NCBI GenBank assembly: GCA_011522905.1
Contig: WTIB01000001.1
Location: forward strand, 1 to 6,584
Direction of reading: 5' to 3'
Source of the DNA: Crocinitomicaceae bacterium
Lineage (GTDB): Bacteria; Bacteroidota; Bacteroidia; Flavobacteriales_D; Crocinitomicaceae
DNA length: 6,584 bases
Position numbers and translations under genes: made by a program. Numbering within the stretch: the stretch's first letter is position 1; every line of letters starts with the position of its first letter. Below are positions 1 to 6,452 of this stretch, one piece after another. The notes under the pieces were generated by a model, which was given only the letters and a program-made list of their open reading frames with translations, made no database searches and was not told where the DNA came from.

Positions 1-706
1 GCCTCTAATGGGGGCATTTGTTCAAGGGGTCAAAAAGATTTATTCCCAAAAGGAGAGCTTTTTTGTAATTCTAGGTGGACCTGTACCAGGAATATGTTTA
101 GGTATTATTGGCAGTATTTTTGCAATTCAAATGCAAATTGATTGGTTGTTAGAAATAAGTGGCATTTTTATGATATTGAACATGATTAATCTTCTTCCTT
201 TGGACCCACTAGATGGTGGTCAGCTATTTAGATTATTGGTAAAGTATGATCACGATCTTTTTTTAATGATTTTCTCATTGGTTTCGTCTTTGGTTTTAAT
301 TGCTGCAGGGTTCTTCGCGGACTCTTGGCCATTAATGCTTTTTGGATTTCTAATGTCTTTTAGAGTAAGATCCATTCAAAAAAAATATTTAATTCGAAAG
401 GAGTTTACCAAAAATGGTATCAATTATCGGGTTCCATATGAAGACTTGAGTAACAAAGACTACTCTTTAATTCGAAATATAGTTTTAGATCACAATCCAT
501 CACTGAAAAAGTATAATGAAATTTCAGGTAATTCAAATGACCTGTTAATGGCTGAAAACGTAAATTCTGTCCTTGAAACCCCGCTTTTGATGGATTCTAG
601 TGTTTTATTTAGAATTGGCGTAGTGTTGACTTGGTTATTAAGCTTATTTACCCCGGTCATATTATTCATTTTGTATGGCGAATCACTAAAATGGTATTTT
701 AATTAA
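1..706 (+). CDS. Site-2 protease-like (peptidase M50) membrane protein, 5' end outside window
   Basis: This is the C-terminal portion of an intramembrane zinc metalloprotease of the M50 / site-2 protease type, a family that cleaves substrates within or next to the inner membrane. The reading frame is open from base 2, so the ATG at base 8 is probably internal and the start lies upstream. Numbering from that ATG, the segment GGPVPG (23-28) matches the conserved Gly/Pro motif before a membrane helix. PLDPLDGGQL (64-73) is the LDG motif, with Asp69 as the expected third zinc ligand. The HExxH motif must be upstream and cannot be checked. Hydrophobic segments lie at about 18-42, 46-63, 84-116 and 200-224. 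Between the third and fourth is a polar stretch of about 80 residues that I cannot assign to a domain. The stop is 5 bases before the next gene, which suggests co-transcription. The family call is secure; the substrate is unknown. Confidence 0.85.
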   Translation, partial: PLMGAFVQGVKKIYSQKESFFVILGGPVPGICLGIIGSIFAIQMQIDWLLEISGIFMILNMINLLPLDPLDGGQLFRLLVKYDHDLFLMIFSLVSSLVLIAAGFFADSWPLMLFGFLMSFRVRSIQKKYLIRKEFTKNGINYRVPYEDLSNKDYSLIRNIVLDHNPSLKKYNEISGNSNDLLMAENVNSVLETPLLMDSSVLFRIGVVLTWLLSLFTPVILFILYGESLKWYFN

Positions 707-711
707 TTTTC

Positions 712-1413
712 ATGTGTAGAATTAATTTAATATTTCTTTTCTGCCTCTTCATAAGCTCATATAGCTTTCAGCAATGCGAAAGAATTCTATTGAAGGGAAA
801 AGTTGTTGATAGTTTAAGGCCAAATTCTTTCTACAATTTAATGGTTGTAAATAAAACTACAGGTAAAGGTGTTTTTGGTCAGCCTAATGGAAAATTTAGT
901 GCATACGTTTCGAGTGGAGACCAAATTGTTTTGTCAATAAAGGGCTATCCTAAATTTAAGTATACCATTATTCCAGATTCAAATTGTCAATTTCTTGTTC
1001 ATGAAACAATTGAAAGACTACCTCAAGAATTAGATGAGGTTGTGATTAGACCCTTAAAAACATTAAATCAAATTAAAGAGGAAAGAGCAGAACTGGCCAT
1101 GAGGGATACGCGAATTGTATCTGGTATTAGTGCGTTTGAAAGTCCAATCACTGCCTTATACCAAGCTTTTTCCAAGAAGGAAAAGAATAAAAGATGGATT
1201 GCTGAACAAGAGTATAAGGATGATCAGATTAGAATTGTGAAAGAGTTGTTGGCATTGTATGTCGCTTATGATATCATTGAATTAAATGAAAAGGATTTTG
1301 ATTCATTTATTTCTTTTCTTAATGTAAACGAGTATTTTCTGAAAACAGCGAGTGAGATGGAGCTGGTCTTATTCGTTAAAGACAAATACGAGCATTTTCA
1401 AATGCTGCGCTAA
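712..1413 (+). CDS. Secreted protein with carboxypeptidase-regulatory-like domain
   Basis: This 233-residue protein has a hydrophobic N-terminus (about residues 4-19, INLIFLFCLFISSYSF), a plausible Sec signal peptide, so it is predicted to reach the periplasm or outer membrane. Residues about 26-97 have the pattern of a carboxypeptidase-regulatory-like beta-sandwich: LKGKVVDS, then an alternating hydrophobic strand, a G-x-F strand (NGKFSAYV) and a VLSIKGY strand. This is the fold found at the N-terminus of many TonB-dependent receptors, but no receptor plug or barrel follows. The linker LDEVVIRPLK (107-116) resembles sequences after such domains. The C-terminal half (about 120-233) is charged and predicted helical, including SPITALYQAFSKKEK (144-158), and I cannot assign its function. 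A cleavage site is not obvious, and Cys22 (SFQQC) does not make a convincing lipobox. The ATG at 712 is the natural start because it precedes the signal peptide directly. The gene lies 5 bases after the M50 gene. Confidence 0.8.
   Translation: MCRINLIFLFCLFISSYSFQQCERILLKGKVVDSLRPNSFYNLMVVNKTTGKGVFGQPNGKFSAYVSSGDQIVLSIKGYPKFKYTIIPDSNCQFLVHETIERLPQELDEVVIRPLKTLNQIKEERAELAMRDTRIVSGISAFESPITALYQAFSKKEKNKRWIAEQEYKDDQIRIVKELLALYVAYDIIELNEKDFDSFISFLNVNEYFLKTASEMELVLFVKDKYEHFQMLR
1391..1406. terminator. Possible hairpin at the convergent junction
   Basis: AGCATTT and AAATGCT form a perfect 7-base inverted repeat separated by only two bases (TC); a more realistic RNA fold is a 6-pair stem with a TTCA loop. 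With one bulged base the stem could extend by two C-G pairs. It lies inside the last codons of the secreted-protein gene, just before the place where two convergent stop codons abut, and could act on transcripts from either side. No T-run follows it on the + strand, so it is not a canonical intrinsic terminator, and a repeat this short can occur by chance. Confidence 0.25.
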
Positions 1414-2583
1414 TTAGGATTGCAATCGATCAGTGCGTTTCCATACACTACTTTTACTACCTCCAAGAAACTTAAAGAATCCAACGAACAATGCTGTATT
1501 CATTGCTGCAAAATGAGTTATATACCTAAAAGGTTTGATGTGAATACCGAGTTTAATAAAAATCAGGTCAAAAGCTATAATCATTAAACTGGAAACGTAG
1601 CTGTATAAAAGTATGGTATTTAAGAGCGAATCAGCATAAATGAAGCACAATATTATACCAACTGCTATTATGAAAAAGGGGCTTATCCAACGAAAAACTT
1701 TGTGAGAAAGGAATACAAAAGAGAGTCTATTAAATTTAAAAAGCACATGAAAAAAGTAGGAAAGGTTTTGAAAATTGCCAGCAGAAATTCTGGATTTTCG
1801 AACAAATTCAGCATGAAGGTTATTGCTCACATCTTCATAAACTATAGCTTTTGGTTCATTTACACAGGAATAACCATTTTCTAGAACACTCATATTTAAG
1901 AAAAAGTCATCAACAAGAAAATTTTCGGGAACTTTTGAAAACAATTTTTTTCGCATCGCAAAACATCCACCGAAAGGCCCCATCATTTTACCCCATAATC
2001 TACCTTCAGCGTGTTTGAGCTTTCCTTCAATAGAAATGTATGTTTTTTCAGGAATCGAAATCCCAGTAGTTTTGAGTCCATAATTTTGCATATTACTATC
2101 TACGAGTCCTATTTTAGAATCTGAAAAATGTTGAATAAGAGCCGAAAGTGTATGTTCTGTAAATAACACATTGGCATCAGTTAAAACGAGTATCTCCCCC
2201 AGGGCTTTATCAAAAAGGGCATTTATGATTTTTATTTTCCCGCTTCTTTTTTCAAATTTAACATGCTTGATGATTTTGTGTTGATTTGCATATCCTTGAA
2301 TGATTTTGTCCGTATTGTCAGTGCAATTGTCGGTACCAATTATGATTTCAATATCATCAATGGGGTATTTTGAGGAAAGAATACTTTTGATTTTTGATTC
2401 AATAACAAGCTCTTCATTATGTGCTGCAATCAAAATCGATAATTTGGGAATTATTGGTTCTTTCGCTTTTTTTTGAGCCTCTTTTCTTTTGGCTATTCCA
2501 ATGGTGATCAAAGGATATACGAAATAGGTATATACAACTGGTGAGATGAATGACCACATTAATATGTTAAGAGTAAGGGACAA
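1414..2583 (-). CDS. Membrane-anchored glycosyltransferase family 2
   Basis: This 389-residue inverting GT-A glycosyltransferase is predicted to use a nucleotide-sugar to build or modify an envelope glycan at the inner membrane. An N-terminal membrane helix (about 8-30) precedes the catalytic domain. Visible motifs are the nucleotide-binding strand LSILIAAHNEE (48-58), TDNCTDNT (84-91), the DxD-like metal site TDAN (135-138), GGCFAMRKK (205-213), the acidic VDDFF (224-228) carrying the likely catalytic base, and RKSRISAGNFQ (262-272) in the place of the Q/RxxRW motif of processive enzymes. Hydrophobic helices at about 299-317, 322-344 and 356-374 are followed by WKRTDR. This layout resembles BcsA/hyaluronan-synthase-type and related non-processive enzymes; substrate and processivity cannot be told. 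The start is uncertain: TTG at 2583 is 5 bases after the preceding stop, with no in-frame ATG above it, while ATG at 2559 (Met9) is an alternative that trims part of the first helix. The gene is last in a - strand operon. Confidence 0.88.
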   Translation of the reverse strand: MSLTLNILMWSFISPVVYTYFVYPLITIGIAKRKEAQKKAKEPIIPKLSILIAAHNEELVIESKIKSILSSKYPIDDIEIIIGTDNCTDNTDKIIQGYANQHKIIKHVKFEKRSGKIKIINALFDKALGEILVLTDANVLFTEHTLSALIQHFSDSKIGLVDSNMQNYGLKTTGISIPEKTYISIEGKLKHAEGRLWGKMMGPFGGCFAMRKKLFSKVPENFLVDDFFLNMSVLENGYSCVNEPKAIVYEDVSNNLHAEFVRKSRISAGNFQNLSYFFHVLFKFNRLSFVFLSHKVFRWISPFFIIAVGIILCFIYADSLLNTILLYSYVSSLMIIAFDLIFIKLGIHIKPFRYITHFAAMNTALFVGFFKFLGGSKSSVWKRTDRLQS

Positions 2584-2588
2584 TATAT

Positions 2589-3764
2589 TTATGTTTTTAA
2601 CGAGTCAATGAGCTTATTAGAAACCAGCTCAGATGAAAATTCAGTTTCAATAAACTCTTGCCCAGCTTTTCCAATTTTTTCACATAATTCTTTATCCAAT
2701 AAAAGTATGGAAAGTTTCTCTATGAAATCAGCTTTGCTTTGGCACACTGGTATTATTTCAGGAAGAGTTAGGCCTTCTGCTGCTTTACTACTTAAAACAC
2801 ATGGAACACCGAGAGACATGGCTTCAAGTACTTTCATTTTAACCCCAGAACCCGAAAGTAAAGGGGCTACAAAAATTCCGTTCATTGCGATAAACTCCTT
2901 TGATGATTCTACGAAACCGTGAAGGTTGACATTTGGTTTTTCTGAAATACTTGTAATCTCATTTGAGAAGCTCCCTGCAATTTCTAATGTAAGTGCTGGA
3001 AATTTATTTGATAAATCTTTAAAAACATTATCAACAAACCATAGCATAGCTTCTTTATTCGGAAGCCAGTTGAACGCGCCTAGGAAACAAAGAGCACTAT
3101 TTTGTATGATTTTTTTTGAATTGGTTTTCATTGAAACAGGCATATAGATACTTCTTGTTTTCGTATGATTTTTGAAATAGGATTGATCCAATTCCGAAAT
3201 CGACATTATAAGATCAATTTTATTTAAAAATTGTAATTCAAAAGCTTTTAGTTTTCGGGATAGATGCTTGAAGTACCACTTCTTTAGTGGATTTTTTTCT
3301 CCTTTCGATAAATCTTCCCAGATCTTATGCTCTATGTTATGCGCTCTATATACCAATTTGGCATTTGAAATGCATCTAATGTCTGTGATGTACCCACCAG
3401 AAAAGATACTTTCAAAAAGTACGATGTCAAAATCATTTTGACTCAGAAGTGATTCAATTTGTTTTTTAATATTTGCCTTTACAAATCTGGATACATTATA
3501 TGATTTATTATTAAACAAATGAATGAAAGCTGATAGTGGATTTATCTTAGTTGAAATTGGTATTCCGATAAAATCAACATTCTTTTTAATTTCTAACGGA
3601 ATTTTTTTCGTGTTGCCCGGATGTTTCTCTGTTGCAAAATAAACATAGGAAATCACAGCTTCTGGATAAGCTAGAATGAAATCTCGAAGCATTCTATCCA
3701 TTGCATGACATCCGCCGTCAACAATAGGGTAGGGAGGTTTGTGACTTATAAATAAGGCCTTCAT
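2589..3764 (-). CDS. Glycosyltransferase, GT4-like (GT-B fold)
   Basis: This 391-residue predicted cytoplasmic retaining glycosyltransferase probably transfers a sugar to a lipid-linked or envelope glycan acceptor. The N-terminal Rossmann domain has the acceptor-side glycine loop PPYPIVDGG (10-18) and RAHNIEH (140-146). The C-terminal donor domain has FLGAFNWLPN (227-236), LHGFVES (281-287) and the donor-binding signature SGSGVKMKVLEAMSLG (304-319), where Glu314 corresponds to the last Glu of the EX7E motif. PSS-type signatures such as GSGVKMKVLEAM recall the exosortase-associated and PslH-like branch of GT4, but I cannot fix the subfamily. The start is well supported: the ATG at 3764 overlaps the TGA of the upstream permease gene as ATGA, a layout typical of translational coupling. 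The next glycosyltransferase begins 5 bases after its stop. Sugar and linkage are unknown. Confidence 0.88.
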   Translation of the reverse strand: MKALFISHKPPYPIVDGGCHAMDRMLRDFILAYPEAVISYVYFATEKHPGNTKKIPLEIKKNVDFIGIPISTKINPLSAFIHLFNNKSYNVSRFVKANIKKQIESLLSQNDFDIVLFESIFSGGYITDIRCISNAKLVYRAHNIEHKIWEDLSKGEKNPLKKWYFKHLSRKLKAFELQFLNKIDLIMSISELDQSYFKNHTKTRSIYMPVSMKTNSKKIIQNSALCFLGAFNWLPNKEAMLWFVDNVFKDLSNKFPALTLEIAGSFSNEITSISEKPNVNLHGFVESSKEFIAMNGIFVAPLLSGSGVKMKVLEAMSLGVPCVLSSKAAEGLTLPEIIPVCQSKADFIEKLSILLLDKELCEKIGKAGQEFIETEFSSELVSNKLIDSLKT

Positions 3765-5206
3765 TTTGTCTTATTTAAAGTGAACAATTTCATCCAATTT
3801 TCTTTAGAAAAGATTTTAGAATCTCGGGCTGCTGCTCTTGTCAGAAGAACTGCAATCGGGGCGAAAATAATACAAGCCATCCACATCCCAAAAAACGGAC
3901 TAATCACCTGCGACTCTGCAAGATTTTCACCGGTTGTTATAATTGAAAAGTAGACAATAAAGATAATTGCCGCAATAACGACTGGGGCTCCAAATCCTCC
4001 TCTTTTAATTATTGAGCCTAAAGATGCCCCCATAAAAAATAAGATAATGAGGGTTGCGGAAAGTGCAAATTTTCGATGAAATTCAATCCAGTAATTGTTT
4101 TCATCAATTTCTATGGTCCGAAGAAACTTTATTTGATTTTCTAAATTTTGATTTTTACTTCTGAGCTTGGCTACAAGCTGCTTATAAATTTGCTTTTTTT
4201 CATCTATGTCAATATCATCCATATTAATACTTTTAAGACCCTTAAGCTGTGTTGTATCTTCAATACCTTCTATTTGACGCAATCTGAAAATAGATTGGTC
4301 TCTTTTATTTACAAGGAGATAGGCATCATTCATTTTCTCTCTTTTGTTCTCTAAGGAGTCCATTGCATTTTTGATTTGAAAAACATTGAGCATTTCATAT
4401 TTATCCTTGAAAATTTGATTATCGCTTCGGTTGAGGGTAAATCCCGATACGTTTATTTTATATGTGGCTTTATCAAAACGAGATACTCGCGAAGGACGAT
4501 TCATATGCGTTTTGTTCTGCATTTTTCCATTTGGCAGAAAAATAGGATTTTGTATATCGAGCTCTTCAAAAACATTTCCATTGATCAATTCTAAAAATAA
4601 ATACAAAGAATTTGTTGATTTGTATATCCTGATTTCTTCTGCCTTGATGGTTTTTAGCTCTGTGGGGTTCGTATGGTCATGAATAATAACATCCTGATAT
4701 TTTCCATTTTCCCCCGAGCCTGCTTTAATGGCATAGCCGTCAATTTCACTTGTGAAAACACCAGGTTTGATGAGGTTGGTGATTTTTGTATTCTGAATAT
4801 CAAAAATTAATGAATGCCACTTAAGGTTTGCAACTGGAATAACATAGTTAGAAAAATAAAAGGTGAATATGGATATGGCTATCACAAATACCATTAATGG
4901 TCTCATAATTTTGAATAGCGATAAGCCGCTAGATTTAAGAGCAGTGAGTTCATTATTTTCTGAAAAATTACCAAAGGTCATTAGAGATGAAATCAAGATG
5001 GCCAATGGTAGAGCAAGGGGTATAAGACTTGCTGAAACATAAAAAAGGAGCTCAAGAATAACAAATACGTCGATTCCTTTTCCCATCAAATCATCAATAT
5101 AAACCCAAAAAAATTGAAGTATTAAGATGAAAATAGAAATAATCAGTGTCAGTATAAAGGGACCAATAAATGATCTGAGACTAAATAAATAGAGTCGAGG
5201 CAACAA
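3761..5206 (-). CDS. LptF/LptG-family permease (YjgP/YjgQ)
   Basis: This 481-residue protein is an inner-membrane subunit of the Lpt transporter, which with the ATPase LptB extracts lipopolysaccharide and passes it to LptC. The topology fits the family: helices at about 13-36, 48-78 and 103-124, a periplasmic region (125-375) starting with a beta-rich jellyroll-like part (about 140-260), then helices at about 381-400, 407-424 and 437-456. The cytoplasmic coupling motif ENNELTALKSSGLSLFKIMRP-type sequence spans about 84-103. Residues about 273-365 form a charged, helix-prone insertion that makes the protein longer than the roughly 360-residue enterobacterial LptF/LptG; I know such length from Bacteroidota members. 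Whether it acts as LptF or LptG cannot be told. The start is a TTG: an in-frame stop lies about 15 bases upstream, no ATG or GTG intervenes, and the next ATG (Met41) would delete the first helix. A second TTG at 5203 is equally possible. It overlaps the downstream glycosyltransferase by 4 bases. Confidence 0.93.
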   Translation of the reverse strand: MLPRLYLFSLRSFIGPFILTLIISIFILILQFFWVYIDDLMGKGIDVFVILELLFYVSASLIPLALPLAILISSLMTFGNFSENNELTALKSSGLSLFKIMRPLMVFVIAISIFTFYFSNYVIPVANLKWHSLIFDIQNTKITNLIKPGVFTSEIDGYAIKAGSGENGKYQDVIIHDHTNPTELKTIKAEEIRIYKSTNSLYLFLELINGNVFEELDIQNPIFLPNGKMQNKTHMNRPSRVSRFDKATYKINVSGFTLNRSDNQIFKDKYEMLNVFQIKNAMDSLENKREKMNDAYLLVNKRDQSIFRLRQIEGIEDTTQLKGLKSINMDDIDIDEKKQIYKQLVAKLRSKNQNLENQIKFLRTIEIDENNYWIEFHRKFALSATLIILFFMGASLGSIIKRGGFGAPVVIAAIIFIVYFSIITTGENLAESQVISPFFGMWMACIIFAPIAVLLTRAAARDSKIFSKENWMKLFTLNKTK

Positions 5207-5261
5207 TGTACTTGTAGTTTAAGGGTTATACTCTAATTACACTAACGCAAAACTAATGGAA
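5207..5261 (-). promoter_or_regulatory. Candidate promoter upstream of the permease operon
   Basis: This 55-base gap separates the START-like gene from the permease start. Read on the - strand it contains TTTTGC (5252-5247) and TATAAC (5230-5225) with a 16-base spacer, leaving 18 bases to the TTG start. This is a loose -35/-10-like pair. It only partly resembles the Bacteroidota consensus (TTTG, 19-21 bases, TAnnTTTG) because the TTTG tail is absent. No Shine-Dalgarno-like sequence precedes the start. If real, it lets the permease and glycosyltransferases be expressed independently of the START-like gene; otherwise the gap is simply intra-operonic. Confidence 0.25.
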
Positions 5262-5645
5262 TTATGCTCCAATAATTCTTTTCAAGTCATTAATTTGTTG
5301 TTCCCAGAGCATTTTTGCAGATTCGATTTCACCAGGTTCAGCGAAGTCAACTACGTTAAGAGAGACTGTTGAAGTCATGGAATCAACCTCAAAATTAATT
5401 TCAAAGTAATAATCATCTCCATTTTCCTCATCATCTAACCATTTGAATTTCATTTTAGAGTTCATTTTTCGCTGAATCAATCGTGCCTCCTCGATACTGC
5501 CGTCCCATTCAAATGAATAAATGTCATCTCTCACAGTCACGTTATCCGCAAACCACTCACTAAGTCCACTAGGAGACCCAATCATGTTGTCAAGAACCCT
5601 AATCGAGGTTTTCAATAAATACTCTAATTCAAATTTTTCTTTCAT
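5262..5645 (-). CDS. START-like domain protein (SRPBCC superfamily)
   Basis: This 127-residue predicted soluble cytoplasmic protein covers a single START-like domain, the helix-grip fold with a hydrophobic pocket. The sequence matches what I know of a short conserved Bacteroidota family: LEYLLKTSIRVLDNMIGSP near the N-terminus, the hallmark SGLSEWFADNV (26-36), FEWDG (45-49), KFKWLDDEE (66-74), YYFEINFEVD (79-88), then VSLNVVDFAEPGE and a C-terminal helix with AKMLWEQQINDLKRIIG. It is related to AHSA1/SRPBCC proteins, but no ligand or reaction is established that I can name. The ATG at 5645 gives the usual full length. It is the first of four same-strand genes, 55 bases before the LptF/LptG-family permease, and its own upstream region is shared with a divergent gene. 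A link to envelope assembly would be inference from position only. Confidence 0.87.
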   Translation of the reverse strand: MKEKFELEYLLKTSIRVLDNMIGSPSGLSEWFADNVTVRDDIYSFEWDGSIEEARLIQRKMNSKMKFKWLDDEENGDDYYFEINFEVDSMTSTVSLNVVDFAEPGEIESAKMLWEQQINDLKRIIGA

Positions 5646-5703
5646 AGTTTGAAGAATGATTACTTTTGTCAGATTGTAAATGCAATATACTCAATTTATT
5701 TAA
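5646..5703. promoter_or_regulatory. Divergent intergenic region with candidate promoters
   Basis: These 58 bases separate the starts of the START-like gene (-) and the methyltransferase gene (+), so they must hold both transcription starts unless one lies inside a gene. On the + strand, TTTTGT (5664-5669) and TATACT (5686-5691) are spaced by 16 bases, and the second ends 12 bases before the ATG, implying a very short leader. I see no convincing element for the - strand. ATTTAAAT (5698-5705), a palindrome, overlaps the methyltransferase start codon and may be chance in such AT-rich sequence. No Shine-Dalgarno-like sequence precedes either ATG. Confidence 0.4.
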
Positions 5704-6438
5704 ATGAAATTACAAGATTCTTTAGAAAAGCAAGGCGAAATTTTATTTCGAAATCGGGGCTTTATTCCGATCTTATTTATTCTCTTTTCTGTACCCGTAA
5801 GCTATTTTAATTCATTTGATTGCCTTATCGATAATAAAGCAGTTGAATATACTATTTTGTTTTCCTCAATTGGATTTATTGTACTTGGGCATTTAATTAG
5901 GGCTCAAGTGATATTATCAAGGCAGGATGCCACATCTGGCCGAAACAGAAACGAACAGGTCGCTGATTCATTAAACACAAAAGGGTGGTATTCTATCGTT
6001 CGAAATCCACTTTATGTGGCTAATTTTTTAATATGGTTCGGGCTGTCCATTTATTTATTTAGTTTTTGGTTGAGCCTAATTCTGGTTCTGGCTTTTTGGA
6101 TGTATTATGAACGCATTGTTTTTGCCGAGGAAGCATTCTTATCAAGAAAATTTGGTGAAGCGTATACAAAATGGTGTAATGAAACGCCAGTATTTATTCC
6201 TAAAGTCAAAGGTTATATTCCTATCAAATATAAATTTTCATTGAGCAAAGTGATTTTTAATGAATATTCAAGCATGCTTTCTACGGGTACTTGTTTTCTT
6301 TTTGTGGCCTTATTGCGTGAATATTCAATTCATCATAATATTCATTTTGGTGAATTGACCTGGGTCTACGTCATCACCCTTGCGTGCTTTGGACTTGCTG
6401 TCAAAGGAATTAAGGTGTTACGAAAGTCAAGAAGCTAA
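5704..6438 (+). CDS. Isoprenylcysteine carboxymethyltransferase (ICMT)/Ste14-like membrane methyltransferase
   Basis: This 244-residue polytopic inner-membrane protein is predicted to transfer a methyl group from S-adenosylmethionine. The family signature is clear: GWYSIVRNPLYVANF (94-108), with Arg100-Asn101-Pro102 in place of the more common RHP, and the later EEAFLSRKFGEAYTKW (142-157) followed by TPVFIP (161-166), the acidic and aromatic part of the cofactor site. Before the signature is SGRNRNEQVADSLN (78-91). Hydrophobic segments lie at about 19-36, 47-66, 103-135, 192-204 and 217-236; the last two form an extension of about 75 residues after the usual core. Bacterial members methylate varied lipids; Leptospira LmtA methylates the 1-phosphate of lipid A, and the neighbouring LPS-permease and glycosyltransferase genes make an envelope-lipid substrate plausible but unproven. 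The ATG at 5704 fits the predicted topology. Its TAA overlaps the TAG of the convergent gene by 3 of 4 shared bases. Confidence 0.85.
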   Translation: MKLQDSLEKQGEILFRNRGFIPILFILFSVPVSYFNSFDCLIDNKAVEYTILFSSIGFIVLGHLIRAQVILSRQDATSGRNRNEQVADSLNTKGWYSIVRNPLYVANFLIWFGLSIYLFSFWLSLILVLAFWMYYERIVFAEEAFLSRKFGEAYTKWCNETPVFIPKVKGYIPIKYKFSLSKVIFNEYSSMLSTGTCFLFVALLREYSIHHNIHFGELTWVYVITLACFGLAVKGIKVLRKSRS

Positions 6439-6452
6439 GGGAAACAAGCTTC
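6431..6452. terminator. Possible hairpin over the convergent stops
   Basis: GAAGCT (6431-6436) and AGCTTC (6447-6452) form a 6-base inverted repeat with a 10-base loop, spanning the overlapping stop codons of the methyltransferase (+) and the amidotransferase (-). It could serve as a weak bidirectional terminator. There is no T-run directly after it, the loop is large, and a 6-base repeat is easily found by chance, so this is only a candidate. Confidence 0.18.

Noticed and set aside
766..777. Possible lipoprotein lipobox at Cys22 of the secreted protein
   Set aside because: The residues before the Cys are F-Q-Q, not the small/hydrophobic pattern of a lipobox, so a plain Sec signal peptide is more likely.
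1702..1884. + strand open frame of 60 codons
   Set aside because: It is antisense to the GT2 gene, which has a full set of motifs across this stretch; the basic translation resembles no family.
2608..3147. Two consecutive + strand open frames (104 and 73 codons) in the same phase
   Set aside because: They lie wholly antisense to the well-supported GT4 gene, their translations show no recognisable motif, and their openness reflects the codon pattern of the opposite strand.
4148..4682. Three + strand open frames of 68-83 codons
   Set aside because: All are antisense to the permease gene, overlap one another, and encode no recognisable domain.
5207..5261. Possible frameshift hiding an ATG start of the permease
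   Set aside because: The N-terminus from TTG already aligns with the usual beginning of the family just ahead of the first membrane helix, so nothing is missing and no frame change is needed.
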